DNA of 43,574 nucleotides from assembly GCF_029960115.1 (NCBI RefSeq), contig NZ_JASCOZ010000021.1, positions 1 through 43,574 on the forward strand, in the 5' to 3' direction. Each line of letters begins with the position of its first letter. The stretch's first letter is position 1. Origin of the DNA: Stenotrophomonas sp. PS02289 (lineage in GTDB: Bacteria > Pseudomonadota > Gammaproteobacteria > Xanthomonadales > Xanthomonadaceae). The translations under genes were made by a program, and so were the position numbers. The notes below the pieces were generated by a model. It was not told the DNA's origin, searched no databases, and saw nothing but the letters and a program-made list of their open reading frames with translations. Shown one piece after another: positions 8,514-17,280 of this stretch.

Positions 8514-9092
8514 TCAGCGCTGCAGGAAGTTCTTCAGCAGGGCGTGGCCATGCTCGGTGAGGATCGATTCGGGATGGAACTGCACGCCCTCGACCGGATG
8601 CTCGCGATGGCGCAGGCCCATGATTTCCTCAATGGAGCCATCGTCGTTCTCGGTCCAGGCCGTCACTTCCAGGCACGCCGGCAGCGTGGTCTTGTCGACC
8701 ACCAGCGAGTGGTAGCGGGTGGCCTGGTAGCGGTCCGGCAGGCCGGCGAACACGCCCTTGCCCTCATGTCGGATCGGCGAGGTCTTGCCGTGCATGATGT
8801 TGCCGGCACGAATCACATCGCCGCCATACACCTGGCCGATACTCTGGTGACCCAGGCACACACCGAGGATCGGCGTGGTCGGGCCCAGCCGCTGGATCAG
8901 CTCCAGCGAAACGCCCGCTTCATTGGGCGTGCACGGACCGGGCGAGATCACGATGCGCTCTGGGCGCTGCGCGGCAATCTCGTCCACGCTCATCGCGTCG
9001 TTGCGCACCACCTTGACCTCGGCACCCAGCGTTTGCAGGTATTGCACGAGGTTGTAGGTGAAGCTGTCGTAGTTGTCGATCATCCACAACAT
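8514..9092 (-). CDS. trpG: Anthranilate synthase component II (glutamine amidotransferase)
   Basis: Supplies ammonia from glutamine to TrpE. The 192-residue class I amidotransferase has nucleophile C79 in [10 protein letters not shown] and the His-Glu pair H173 and E175 in FHPES. Many bacteria share this subunit with para-aminobenzoate synthase, but its place beside trpE and trpD points to tryptophan. Its start lies only 3 bp after the stop of the SIMPL gene, so the two are very likely cotranscribed. Confidence 0.95.
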   Translation of the reverse strand: MLWMIDNYDSFTYNLVQYLQTLGAEVKVVRNDAMSVDEIAAQRPERIVISPGPCTPNEAGVSLELIQRLGPTTPILGVCLGHQSIGQVYGGDVIRAGNIMHGKTSPIRHEGKGVFAGLPDRYQATRYHSLVVDKTTLPACLEVTAWTENDDGSIEEIMGLRHREHPVEGVQFHPESILTEHGHALLKNFLQR

Positions 9093-9095
9093 GGA

Positions 9096-9890
9096 TCAGG
9101 GTCCGTCTTGGATTAGAAAAATGGCGTACACGTTTTCGGTGTACGTGATGGGTGCTGCGGCGAGCAGTTCACCCGGAGCGGCGGCGGATCGGCCGCGCGA
9201 GCCGGTGACCTGGACCCGATCCAACGAGTTGTCGCCACTGTAGCCATAGCCGTCGCCGGAAGAACTGGCGGCTCCCCAGGTACCGGCCTGCACGCCATAG
9301 GCAAAGTTCGGAGCGACGTCGGAAATGCTGTACAAGCCGGTGATCTTCGCCCCATAGGCACCGGCGAGCCCTTTCGCGGACTCACGTGTCTGGGCAGCGG
9401 CCTGGGCCTTCAGCTCGGCGCGCAGACGCCCCTCGCCGGAATAGGTGGCGGCCGAAGTCCGCACCTGTACTTCGCGGGTAGCCTTGAGTTCGGCGAGCAT
9501 CGCCTGCAGCGACTGCGCGTCGGCAAACTCAGCCTTCAGATCACGACTGACCGCCGTACCGTTGAACACTTCGTCGCCATCCCGGTAGCGGGTGGACGGT
9601 GCGATGCTCAGGTTGTCCGCACGCACGCTGCCCTCAATGGCCCCGTGCTGAGCGAACAGTTGCAGAACCCTCTCGGCGTTGGCCTGCACCCGCCGGCGCG
9701 CCACGTCGGTCTGCATGTCGATCGACTCCAGCTCTACCTTCACGGTGAAGCGGTCTGGCATGACCGTGCGGCTGGCCGTGCCTTTCACCAGCAGGTGCGG
9801 CTGCGAAGGAATGGCATTGGCCTGCGCCCATGCAGGCCCGGCCATCACGGCCAGCGTTGACGACAGCAGCAGTGCGTTCAGCAGCTTCAT
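9096..9890 (-). CDS. Periplasmic SIMPL-domain (DUF541) protein
   Basis: 264-residue exported protein with a clear signal peptide (MKLLNALLLSSTLAVMAGPAWA, cleavage expected after A22). The mature part is a SIMPL/DUF541 domain: the opening strand LLVKGTASRTVMPDRFTVKVELES, an alanine-rich helical middle with AQAAAQTRESAKGLAGAYGAKI, and a closing YTENVYAIFLI strand. E. coli YggE of this family is linked to oxidative stress, but the biochemical role is not settled. The ATG at 9890 is fixed by the signal peptide. It sits between trpE (60 bp upstream) and trpG (3 bp downstream), an unusual place for a periplasmic protein. Confidence 0.85.
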   Translation of the reverse strand: MKLLNALLLSSTLAVMAGPAWAQANAIPSQPHLLVKGTASRTVMPDRFTVKVELESIDMQTDVARRRVQANAERVLQLFAQHGAIEGSVRADNLSIAPSTRYRDGDEVFNGTAVSRDLKAEFADAQSLQAMLAELKATREVQVRTSAATYSGEGRLRAELKAQAAAQTRESAKGLAGAYGAKITGLYSISDVAPNFAYGVQAGTWGAASSSGDGYGYSGDNSLDRVQVTGSRGRSAAAPGELLAAAPITYTENVYAIFLIQDGP

Positions 9891-9950
9891 GCAGTATTCC
9901 TTGTCAAAGTGGTGCAGCGAGACGCCATGGCCGGAGCCAGGCACGAAAAA

Positions 9951-11426
9951 TCAGAGGCCTTTGGCCGCCTGGGCCACGGCGCGGAACAGCGCGCGGCCCT
10001 TGTTCATGGTCTCGTCCCATTCCTTGCCCGGGTCCGAGTCATAGACGATGCCGGCACCGGCCTGCACATGCAGGCGACCGTCCTTGATCACCGCGGTGCG
10101 GATGGCGATTGCGGTGTCGGCGTCGCCGTGCCAGCCGATGTAGCCGATGCTGCCGGCGTACACGTTGCGCTTGATCGGCTCCAGCTCGCGGATCACTTCC
10201 AGCGCGCGGATCTTCGGCGCACCGCTGACCGTGCCGGCCGGGAAGGTGGCGCGCAGCACGTCGGCGTAGCTCAGGCCCGGCTGCAGCTTGCCGGTGACCT
10301 CGCTGACGATGTGCATGACGTGGCTGTAGCGTTCGATCACGAACTGCTCGCCCACTTCCACCGTGCCGGCCTGCGAGACGCGGCCGGCATCGTTGCGGCC
10401 GAGGTCGATCAGCATCAGATGCTCGGCACGCTCCTTGGGGTCGGCCAGCAGTTCGGCTTCCAGTGCGTTGTCTTCTTCCAGCGTGGCCCCGCGCGGACGG
10501 GTACCGGCAATGGGGCGCACGGTGACTTCGCCGTCCTGCAGACGCACCAGGATTTCCGGCGAGGAGCCGACCACCTGCACGTCGCCGGTGTCGAGGAAAT
10601 ACATGTACGGCGACGGATTGAGCGCGCGCAGCGCCCGGTAGACGTCCACCGGGCGCGCCTTGAACGGCACGCTCAGGCGCTGGCTGAGCACCACCTGGAA
10701 GATGTCACCGGCGCGGATGTATTCCTTGGACTTGTCCACGGCGGCGATGAAGCCGTCGCGGGTGAAGCCGGACACGAAGTCGTTCTCGTCCAGCACGTCG
10801 CGGGTGATCGGGGCGGGATACCCGGCACCCGGGGCACGCAGCTTCGCCACCAGCGCGTCCAGTCGGGCCTGCGCCTCGTCGAAGGCACCGGGCTGGCGCG
10901 GGTCGGCGTGCACGATCAGGTACAGGCGGCCCTTGAGATTGTCGAAGACTGCCAGGTCTTCCGAATGCAGCAGCAGGATGTCCGGGGTGCCCAGTTCATC
11001 ACGGCCGCGCGGCGGAGCCAGGCGCGGCTCGATGTAGCCGATGCACTCGAAACCAAACCAGCCCACCAGGCCGCCGGTGAAGCCCGGCAGGCCGGCCAGC
11101 TTGGGCACCGAATGCGCGCTGCGCAGCGCTTCCACTTCGGCGAAGGGATCGGCCACTTCGCGGGTTTCCACCACCTGCCCGGCCTCGCGCACAGTCAGCG
11201 TATGGCCGTGGAAGGCATACACCCGGCGCGCCGGCAGGCCGATGATGGAGTAGCGCCCAAAGCGCTCGCCGCCTTCGACGGATTCAAACAGATACGTGTG
11301 GGGGCCGTCAGCGAGCTTCAGATACACCGAAAGCGGCGTGTCCAGGTCGGACAGCACTTCACGGACAACGGGGATGCGGGTGTGGCCTTCAGCGGCCTGC
11401 TGCTGGAACTGCTCGAGCGTGATCAA
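9951..11426 (-). CDS. trpE: Anthranilate synthase component I
   Basis: Makes anthranilate from chorismate with ammonia from TrpG. The 491-residue product has the feedback-site segment YLFESVEGGERFGRYSIIG, the PSPYMYFLD motif, and the chorismate-binding core GTRPRGAT, HLMLIDLGRND, GTVSGAPKIRALEVI and QAGAGIVYDSDP. I chose TTG at 11426: it gives the usual short N terminus (ITLEQFQQQAAEGHTRIPVVRE) and is preceded by GGAAGG about 9 bases upstream. A GTG at 11495 is possible but lacks family support. First gene of the minus-strand trp cluster; any regulation should be in the 190 bp upstream. Confidence 0.95.
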   Translation of the reverse strand: MITLEQFQQQAAEGHTRIPVVREVLSDLDTPLSVYLKLADGPHTYLFESVEGGERFGRYSIIGLPARRVYAFHGHTLTVREAGQVVETREVADPFAEVEALRSAHSVPKLAGLPGFTGGLVGWFGFECIGYIEPRLAPPRGRDELGTPDILLLHSEDLAVFDNLKGRLYLIVHADPRQPGAFDEAQARLDALVAKLRAPGAGYPAPITRDVLDENDFVSGFTRDGFIAAVDKSKEYIRAGDIFQVVLSQRLSVPFKARPVDVYRALRALNPSPYMYFLDTGDVQVVGSSPEILVRLQDGEVTVRPIAGTRPRGATLEEDNALEAELLADPKERAEHLMLIDLGRNDAGRVSQAGTVEVGEQFVIERYSHVMHIVSEVTGKLQPGLSYADVLRATFPAGTVSGAPKIRALEVIRELEPIKRNVYAGSIGYIGWHGDADTAIAIRTAVIKDGRLHVQAGAGIVYDSDPGKEWDETMNKGRALFRAVAQAAKGL

Positions 11427-11617
11427 GACGACTTTCCTTCCGGGAAACGGTGGTGGCGGGACGGACGACGGCAACAGGCCACCATCGCCAACCACGGCGA
11501 GCGGAAGAAAGGGTATGCGGGGTCGTCAGAATGGACACCCGGGGACTGTACCCCATGCTCGGGACAAGGGGAACCCGCCCGGGCACTGTGGCTCAGGCGG
11601 GAGCGGGCCAGGGACCG
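11427..11617 (-). promoter_or_regulatory. trpE upstream region with Trp-codon run
   Basis: 190 bp between the effector gene and trpE that must hold the trp promoter. One reading frame (ATG at 11556, reading leftward) contains Trp-Arg-Trp-Trp at 11479-11490, about 53 bp before trpE. The tandem TGGTGGC there can pair with GCCACCA just upstream of the trpE ribosome site. No U-tract terminator is visible, and the frame does not stop until inside trpE (11389). Leader-peptide control is therefore only a possibility; TGG triplets are common by chance in high-GC DNA. Confidence 0.3.
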
Positions 11618-14023
11618 TCAGCCCATGCGGCGGGCAGCGGCCTGCTGTTCCTGGTCGCGCTGGGCGGCCTCCAGGTCCTGGGACGGCTGTTTGTCGGGTG
11701 TCGCCTGGGCCAGTTGCTGGCGGTTGACCTCGGCGACCTGCTCGGTGCTGACGCTGAGCGGCTGCTCCCGACCCTGGGCGATGTCCACCTGGGCCAGCTT
11801 GCGGTGCACCGAGGTGGTGTCCTCGGTATCGACCGCGAACACCCGGGTACGGTCGGTGCTGAGCACCACGTGTTCAATCGACTCCAGCCCGCCCTGCTTG
11901 GCCTTGCAGACCAGCGCGCCGGCCAGCTGGTCGCTGCGCAGGTCCGGGGTGAGGTTATGCGCGACGTCCAGCGCATGGACACCGGCCTGTGCGCCCTTGA
12001 ACAGCTTGAAGTCCGGATGGCTGGGGTCGTTGATGCCGACCACCAGGGAGGTCGGCTCGCTGACCAGGCTGGCCTGGCGGCCGTCGTTGGGGTGCTGGAT
12101 GCGCTGGTGCTGCTCGACCAGCTGGCGGGCGGCGGCTTCCTGCTTGGCCAGCTCAGCGTCGAGGCTAGGAATGACGGTTTCGGCCATGCCATGGCGCGCA
12201 GTTGCTTCACCAAAGGAAGCACCGAGCCTCTCGTACAACTCGCGGGTCTGCTCCAGATTGGACGCGTTCCTTGCGGCCACCGCCGGCGGACCAACAGGCA
12301 CGTGAGTTTTCGCAGCCGTGACCACCCCTGCTGCAACGGCACCATGGGCAGCCAACACCGCAGGGGCATGCGAAGTGATTCCTTTTACCTGCGCCCCAGC
12401 GAAATCGTAACCGCGGTCCGCATAGGCCCCTGCGGTGGCAAAGCCGTTCTGCAGCTTGCCGGCCGCCCATTGGCCGTTGTGGTCGATACTGGCGGCGCGT
12501 CGTTCACCCCCGGCCCTAATCGCATCGGCATCGGAGTGCGCTTGACGCGTGGCGTGCTGGGCGCGCTGTGCCCCCGTCTCGCTCGCACGTTCAGCAGCGC
12601 TGGACAACCGATCAGCCAAACCGTCGAAGCCCAGCGTGCCGGCCGCCCGGGAAAACGCCGAATACGGCGCGGACTGTGCAGCGGCCTCGACCCGATGCAT
12701 GCTGGCGTCAATCCGACCCAGCAGTTCGCGTCCCTGCGCCATCATGGTTGAAGTCGACCGCACGCTCACCTGCATCGTGGTCGATCCCATTTCGACCACC
12801 TGACCAATGAGCATGCCCTCGGTTCTGAGAACCTTCTCAGCGCCGTCCCCTACCCTGTCCAGCACGTGGGCCCCGGCAGCACCGGCGCGCGCCAACTGCT
12901 CACCGACCAGCCGACCGCCCCGCGCACCATAGCCGATACTGTGCGCCACCTCAGAAATCGGACCGGCCAACTCGGCTACCTGACTGGGTGCGGCGACCTT
13001 GGGGCGGTTCACGATGTTTTCGTGCTTGGCATCCCACATCTTGGGTTCCAGCACCAATTCCTGGCGGCCTGCAGCGACGGGGAAGTTGCGTAGCGCTTCC
13101 TGCCCGGACGTGGTGGCCAGGCGTTCCACGAACTGCGCCGCGGTCGTCTGCGCGCCTGGAGGCATCATCTCGCGCAGCTTGTCGCCCACCAGCTTCTGCA
13201 TGGCAGGCTCCTTCAGCAACATGCCCACCTCGTTGGCAAGCACGCCGTAGCCGCGACGCTGCTCCTCACTCAAGCGCTGCATGCCGTTCTGGGCGTCATT
13301 CAACACTTCCCCTGCAGTCTGGTAGGTGTGTACGGTCTGCTGCGGATTGAAGGTGGGCAGGCCATTTTCTTTGGCGAAACGCGCGGGTGTGTCCGGATGT
13401 AGACCCGCGGCGTTGAAGGTGGTCGCGCGGGCACCGGTGACGGCTGAGGCGGCGGAGGCCATGCCGCCGCCGAGGGAGTGGCCGGCGATTTCGAAGCCTC
13501 CTGGGACCGCTTTGTTGACAACAGTTGCAAGACGCATGGCACGATCGTAGTAATCGCTACGCATACCGATGCCTTGCTGACCATTGTTGAGAAAGTCTTC
13601 TCCGCCGGACTCGCGTCGCCCTCCTGGGGCAGATGGGTCGACAATTTCCCCTGTGGAGCCCTTGTAAACAATTACCGGCTTCGCACTCTCACCGAAGACT
13701 GCCTTGTCTGGAAGATATATCTCTGCTCGGAACCCCGAGTCCCTGGGCTCCAACAGCTCCTTGAGATCGGAATCAGAAATGTTCAGGCCCGCAGCGCGCA
13801 ATGCCGCCGGATCACTGCTGGCACGTGTCCAGCCATCAGGAGGACTCCCTTGTTTGTTGGCCGAGAGATACACGTCAGAGGCCAGCCCGGACATTTCACG
13901 TGCGTGATAGGTTTCCTGAAGGCGATATGCCGCTTTGTCATTGCCGCTGTCTCGCAGTTGCTGGACCAGCTGGTTCTGTTCCTGGATGACACGGGCACGC
14001 GCCTCGATATCCGGACCGCTCAT
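11618..14023 (-). CDS. Predicted T4SS antibacterial lipase effector (X-Tfe) with XVIPCD
   Basis: 801-residue protein. Residues about 90-215 form an alpha/beta-hydrolase of the Lipase_3/DUF2974 kind: VIVYKGSTG, then the nucleophile elbow GHSLGGG (S183), with D211 in GLHPDT and H334 in WDAKHEN as candidates for the rest of the triad. The middle (about 350-600) is Ala-rich and helical, with a small-residue hydrophobic stretch near 565-590. From about 666 it matches the XVIPCD secretion signal: DPSHPDFKLF, then GLESIEHVVLSTDRTRVFAVD, then a Gln-rich tail. In Xanthomonas and Stenotrophomonas, XVIPCD proteins are delivered by the VirB/D4 system into rival bacteria. I chose ATG 14023 (GGAG 7 bases upstream); ATG 14035 is also in frame. 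No secretion apparatus lies in the window. Confidence 0.85.
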   Translation of the reverse strand: MSGPDIEARARVIQEQNQLVQQLRDSGNDKAAYRLQETYHAREMSGLASDVYLSANKQGSPPDGWTRASSDPAALRAAGLNISDSDLKELLEPRDSGFRAEIYLPDKAVFGESAKPVIVYKGSTGEIVDPSAPGGRRESGGEDFLNNGQQGIGMRSDYYDRAMRLATVVNKAVPGGFEIAGHSLGGGMASAASAVTGARATTFNAAGLHPDTPARFAKENGLPTFNPQQTVHTYQTAGEVLNDAQNGMQRLSEEQRRGYGVLANEVGMLLKEPAMQKLVGDKLREMMPPGAQTTAAQFVERLATTSGQEALRNFPVAAGRQELVLEPKMWDAKHENIVNRPKVAAPSQVAELAGPISEVAHSIGYGARGGRLVGEQLARAGAAGAHVLDRVGDGAEKVLRTEGMLIGQVVEMGSTTMQVSVRSTSTMMAQGRELLGRIDASMHRVEAAAQSAPYSAFSRAAGTLGFDGLADRLSSAAERASETGAQRAQHATRQAHSDADAIRAGGERRAASIDHNGQWAAGKLQNGFATAGAYADRGYDFAGAQVKGITSHAPAVLAAHGAVAAGVVTAAKTHVPVGPPAVAARNASNLEQTRELYERLGASFGEATARHGMAETVIPSLDAELAKQEAAARQLVEQHQRIQHPNDGRQASLVSEPTSLVVGINDPSHPDFKLFKGAQAGVHALDVAHNLTPDLRSDQLAGALVCKAKQGGLESIEHVVLSTDRTRVFAVDTEDTTSVHRKLAQVDIAQGREQPLSVSTEQVAEVNRQQLAQATPDKQPSQDLEAAQRDQEQQAAARRMG

Positions 14024-14133
14024 GGCAAGCTCCATTGCTCAGTGAAGGACGCGGCCCCTGACCCGCGATGCTTATCGAATAACAGAACAGTTTGCTAATG
14101 TCACCCCATCAGGGGTTTCACATCAGGACGATC

Positions 14134-15003
14134 ATGCGCTCCAGTCTTCACAACTTGATGGCGAAAACGCTCATAAGTGCGGCATGGATCACACTTTTCC
14201 TTACGAGCGGCTGTGCCGCCTCCTCTGCACACGGGGCCGGCGACTACTTCGATGGACGCGCACTGCAGCTCGCAGTGGCCTCTGAAAGTGGCGATTCCGA
14301 CACCATCACACGCTTGGTAAAAGAGGAAGGCGTTGATCCAGACAAAACCTTCGCCCGCCGCGATGGCATCCCAGTACTTGCGTGGCCACTACGCGCTCGC
14401 AGTCTTGAGGGGCTACAGGCGTTGCTTGAGGCGGGCGCTGATCCCAATGCGCGCGAATCCAAGCACATGAATGGGGAGATGATCCACTTCAACAACGCCA
14501 TGGTCTACGCAGCCAAGATGGATGACCCTCGCTATCTTGAGCTCCTGCTCAAACATGGCGGCAATCCAAACACGCGAAACATCAATAACGAAACCCTTCT
14601 ACTTCAGGCATTTCTTAGTGGAAATCAGTGGAAGAACATCCAGATCCTGATTGAGAACGGGGCGGCCATCAACGAATCGAGTCTTCGCATGGGAGATGAC
14701 ACTGTTCTGAGCTGGTACACGGGACGCGGCGGATTTGATTCGGCGTACTGGCTACTCGAACACGGAGCGGACCCTACTGTCGCGCAGACAGAAGACAATC
14801 AATCGGATGCTCCCCCGAGAATGAAAATGGTGGAGGATATCTATTGGGAGGTCACCACTCCCGACCTGCTTCCATGGCAGAAGAAGTGTCAGCAGTGGCT
14901 GGCTGAGCGCAACATTGCTCGCCCAACGATGCCTGAGCATATCCGCCGGAAGCGGGAAGCATTTGGCTTCCCCACTGATGAGAAAGACATTCCGCTACTG
15001 TGA
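14134..15003 (+). CDS. Ankyrin-repeat lipoprotein, probable immunity protein (X-Tfi)
   Basis: 289-residue predicted lipoprotein: a signal peptide ends in the lipobox LTSGC (C27), and the mature part has about four or five ankyrin repeats, such as LQALLEAGADPNARE, LELLLKHGGNPNTRN, IQILIENGAAINES and YWLLEHGADPTVAQ. It is divergent from the lipase effector, 110 bp away. Known XVIPCD effectors are paired with periplasmic lipoprotein inhibitors, and ankyrin proteins neutralise several bacterial phospholipase toxins, so immunity is the likely role; this is inferred from context. The ATG at 14134 has AGGA about 5 bases upstream. The gene is visibly richer in A/T than its neighbours, suggesting transfer. 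Confidence 0.75.
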   Translation: MRSSLHNLMAKTLISAAWITLFLTSGCAASSAHGAGDYFDGRALQLAVASESGDSDTITRLVKEEGVDPDKTFARRDGIPVLAWPLRARSLEGLQALLEAGADPNARESKHMNGEMIHFNNAMVYAAKMDDPRYLELLLKHGGNPNTRNINNETLLLQAFLSGNQWKNIQILIENGAAINESSLRMGDDTVLSWYTGRGGFDSAYWLLEHGADPTVAQTEDNQSDAPPRMKMVEDIYWEVTTPDLLPWQKKCQQWLAERNIARPTMPEHIRRKREAFGFPTDEKDIPLL

Positions 15004-15005
15004 AG

Positions 15006-15029
15006 CAGCCGGGCAGAGCCCGGTTCTAC
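15006..15029 (-). repeat. GTAG-headed palindrome (SMAG-type element)
   Basis: Near-identical to the element at 1439-1462: minus-strand GTAG head with AACCGGGC/GCCCGGCT arms. It lies between the ankyrin gene stop and the DUF333 lipoprotein, where it could shape the 3' end of the immunity transcript. Confidence 0.7.
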
Positions 15030-15039
15030 GGAGGCTGTG

Positions 15040-15294
15040 ATGCGCAAGGCAATGAATGCGGCTGTGGTGGGGATGGGGATGGTGCTTGCGGGGTGCGCGT
15101 CGACGTCGCAGCCGCAGGTGACCGGCCCCGCTGTGGGTATGGCCAATCCGGCGTCGGTGTATTGCATTGAGCGCGGCGGCAAGAGCGTGATCGAGACCGA
15201 TAGCGCGGGTGCGCAGACTGGGTTCTGCCATCTTCCGGATGGCACGAAGACCGAGGAATGGGCGTTGTACCGGCGGGATCATCCGGCGCGTTGA
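15040..15294 (+). CDS. DUF333 (putative hemolysin-like) small lipoprotein
   Basis: 84-residue predicted lipoprotein: signal peptide MRKAMNAAVVGMGMVLAGC with acylated C19, then the DUF333 signature PASVYCIERGGKSVIE, GFCHLPDGTKTEEWALYRR. Two conserved cysteines probably form a disulfide. The name hemolysin is inherited from old annotation and is not evidence of haemolytic activity. The ATG at 15040 has GGAGG 6 bases upstream; the GTG just before it is less well placed. It follows the ankyrin gene by 36 bp, but may simply be a resident gene. Confidence 0.85.
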   Translation: MRKAMNAAVVGMGMVLAGCASTSQPQVTGPAVGMANPASVYCIERGGKSVIETDSAGAQTGFCHLPDGTKTEEWALYRRDHPAR

Positions 15295-15519
15295 TCGACT
15301 GGATCTGGGGTCCAAGCCCCCTGAGTAAAACGATGTATTACTGAAAGTTGCAACCGGTGTGGCGTGCCAGGATGCCCGCCCACATTCTGCGCCTGCTGGA
15401 CCGCCATGCTCGCTACTTTCTGCTCAGCAATTGCCAGGCCTTTAAGGGCATTGTGCTGTCTCCCAAGAGCACCTGATCAACCCGATCAGACGAGAGGAGC
15501 GTGTACGCTTGAGAACTTG

Positions 15520-16248
15520 ATGAACGCTCCTCCTTCGTGCGCCCCACGCGAGATGTGTGCCACGGATTGGGATACGTATGACAAGCACAAAGACGCACTC
15601 ATCCTCCTTGCGCTGGTAAATGTGCGTACCGGTCATGTAAGGAATTCCTCCGAGTACGATGATATTACGCAGCTGTTGCGCGGCCACGCGTGGGCCATGG
15701 CCAATCGAACGCGTCTTGCGGAAGCCGATCTTTGGTTGAAGGTCATGGCAAACGCTGCCCGCAGCCACTGCGACCCAGGATGGGCAGAACTGGAGATTGA
15801 TCGAAGCTGCCGGGGGCCGGCGACGATGCCATTTAGCGATGAGCTTTCCAACGTTGAGATAGGGAAGCGTGTCCTGGCTGGGGTGCTCTTCGCTCGACTG
15901 TTGGAAGTGGGCTCCCTGCCTGCGCAGCCACCAGAATGTTATCCGCCGACAAGCACAGAACTGGGGGCTTGGGGTATCGGATCACTTTCCCGCTCGGCCT
16001 CCGGTGCCCTGGTTGAGCAATTGGTTCAACGCATTGCCGAAGCCGATACCGCCGAGCAGATACGCTCCGCGTTGATCGCGTTTGAGCATAGCTTTGAACG
16101 CGCAGGCCAGGCCCTCCCATCCGGCCGACTTCCGGTACTGGATGTGGCACGGGAGCTCATTGGGCTCTGTGATACGTTTGATGTGGAGGAAGCAGGCGCG
16201 GTTATACGGGCGGCAAGTGCACATCAGCCGAGCCACGGCATCGGCTAG
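15520..16248 (+). CDS. Hypothetical protein, no recognised family
   Basis: 242-residue soluble protein, start taken as the ATG at 15520 (MNAPPSCAPREMCATDWDTYD). I recognise no domain. It appears mostly helical, with no signal peptide or membrane segment. The N-terminal third has several cysteines (C8, C13, further C residues near 90-105). Codon use and base composition are less GC-rich than surrounding housekeeping genes, and it sits at the far edge of the effector region, 225 bp after the DUF333 gene. Possible accessory or recently acquired gene. An in-frame reading extends upstream to 15364, but that part looks non-coding. Confidence 0.65.
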   Translation: MNAPPSCAPREMCATDWDTYDKHKDALILLALVNVRTGHVRNSSEYDDITQLLRGHAWAMANRTRLAEADLWLKVMANAARSHCDPGWAELEIDRSCRGPATMPFSDELSNVEIGKRVLAGVLFARLLEVGSLPAQPPECYPPTSTELGAWGIGSLSRSASGALVEQLVQRIAEADTAEQIRSALIAFEHSFERAGQALPSGRLPVLDVARELIGLCDTFDVEEAGAVIRAASAHQPSHGIG

Positions 16249-16265
16249 CCACGAAAGCCCCAAGG

Positions 16266-17195
16266 CTAGCCCCGCAAAAGCTCACTGTCGTGCGGCAGGT
16301 GCATGCGCACACGGCCGGGTACGCAGTCGATGCGGAAGTGGCGCGCCTTGACCGGCTCGCCGTCCAGATTCAGCGTCATCGGCTGATCGGCGTCGATCTC
16401 CACCCATTGCGCGCGCGTGCGTTCGGCCACCTGTTCGAGCGCGCCACGCTTGCCGCCCTTGACCAGCGCGGCAAACGTGGACATGACCTCGCCGCTGAGC
16501 TCGGGAATGATGGTCAGGTCGAGCAGGCCGTCGTTGATCACCGCCTCTGGGCACAGCACCTGGCCTCCGCCGGCCTGACGGCCGTTGCCGATGCCCAGCG
16601 CGATGAAGCCGCCCTGCCAGTGGAAGTCCCCGGCGCAAACGCGCGCCTGGATCGGCTCGATTTTGCCCAGCCGCGAGATGCCGGTGACCAGATAGGCCAA
16701 CCCACCCAGCACCTTCTTCAGGCCTTCATCGGTCTCTACCGTGACTTCGGTACCGAAGCCGCCACTGGCGACGTTGGCGCACCACCACGGCTTGCCGTCG
16801 GCGTCGATGCGCAGCAGGTCGACCGGGCGCGGCGACTGCTGCTCGATCAGGCTCAGCGCGGCCAGTGGTTCATCGGGGATGCCGGCGGCGGTGGCGAAGT
16901 CGTTGGCGGTGCCCAGTGGCAACAGGCCCAGCGAGGGCAGCACATCGGCGGCCTCGTCGCGGTGCGCGAGGGTCTCGGCGACCTCGCTCAGGGTGCCGTC
17001 GCCGCCGGCGGCGATGATGGTGTCCACGCCATGGTCGATGGCCTCGGCCACGTAGCGCTCGGCGTCGCCCCCTTCCCAGGTGACACGGACGTCCAGGGCG
17101 ATGCCGCGTTCGCGCAGGATGTGCACGGCCTCTCGCACATCGGCGTTGCCGGTGGACTTCCCGTTCAGGATCAGACGCCAGCGGGCACGGCTCAT
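16266..17195 (-). CDS. yegS: YegS/DgkB-type lipid kinase
   Basis: Diacylglycerol-kinase-like enzyme; E. coli YegS phosphorylates phosphatidylglycerol in vitro. The 309-residue product has the nucleotide-binding motif GGDGT (residues 64-68), GTANDFA in the [15 protein letters not shown] segment, the Gly-rich [11 protein letters not shown], and the C-terminal LNLDGEPV strand. Start ATG at 17195, [16 protein letters not shown]. Transcribed alone. The physiological substrate cannot be judged from sequence. Confidence 0.92.
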   Translation of the reverse strand: MSRARWRLILNGKSTGNADVREAVHILRERGIALDVRVTWEGGDAERYVAEAIDHGVDTIIAAGGDGTLSEVAETLAHRDEAADVLPSLGLLPLGTANDFATAAGIPDEPLAALSLIEQQSPRPVDLLRIDADGKPWWCANVASGGFGTEVTVETDEGLKKVLGGLAYLVTGISRLGKIEPIQARVCAGDFHWQGGFIALGIGNGRQAGGGQVLCPEAVINDGLLDLTIIPELSGEVMSTFAALVKGGKRGALEQVAERTRAQWVEIDADQPMTLNLDGEPVKARHFRIDCVPGRVRMHLPHDSELLRG

Positions 17196-17280
17196 GCAGA
17201 AATTCCATCGGTGGGGACGCGCAGGCTAGCAGCGCGGTGTTTCAGCCGTGGTGAACGTCATCAAACGGTCACCCGGCACC

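Noticed and set aside
11479..11490. A proven trp leader peptide
   Set aside because: Trp codons are present, but there is no stop codon before trpE and no terminator; kept only as a low-confidence regulatory observation.
9909..12305. Long plus-strand open frame (798 codons) opposite trpE and the effector 3' end
   Set aside because: Spans two real minus-strand genes and their intergenic region; composition (His, Arg, Ala, Gly rich) is typical of a shadow frame.
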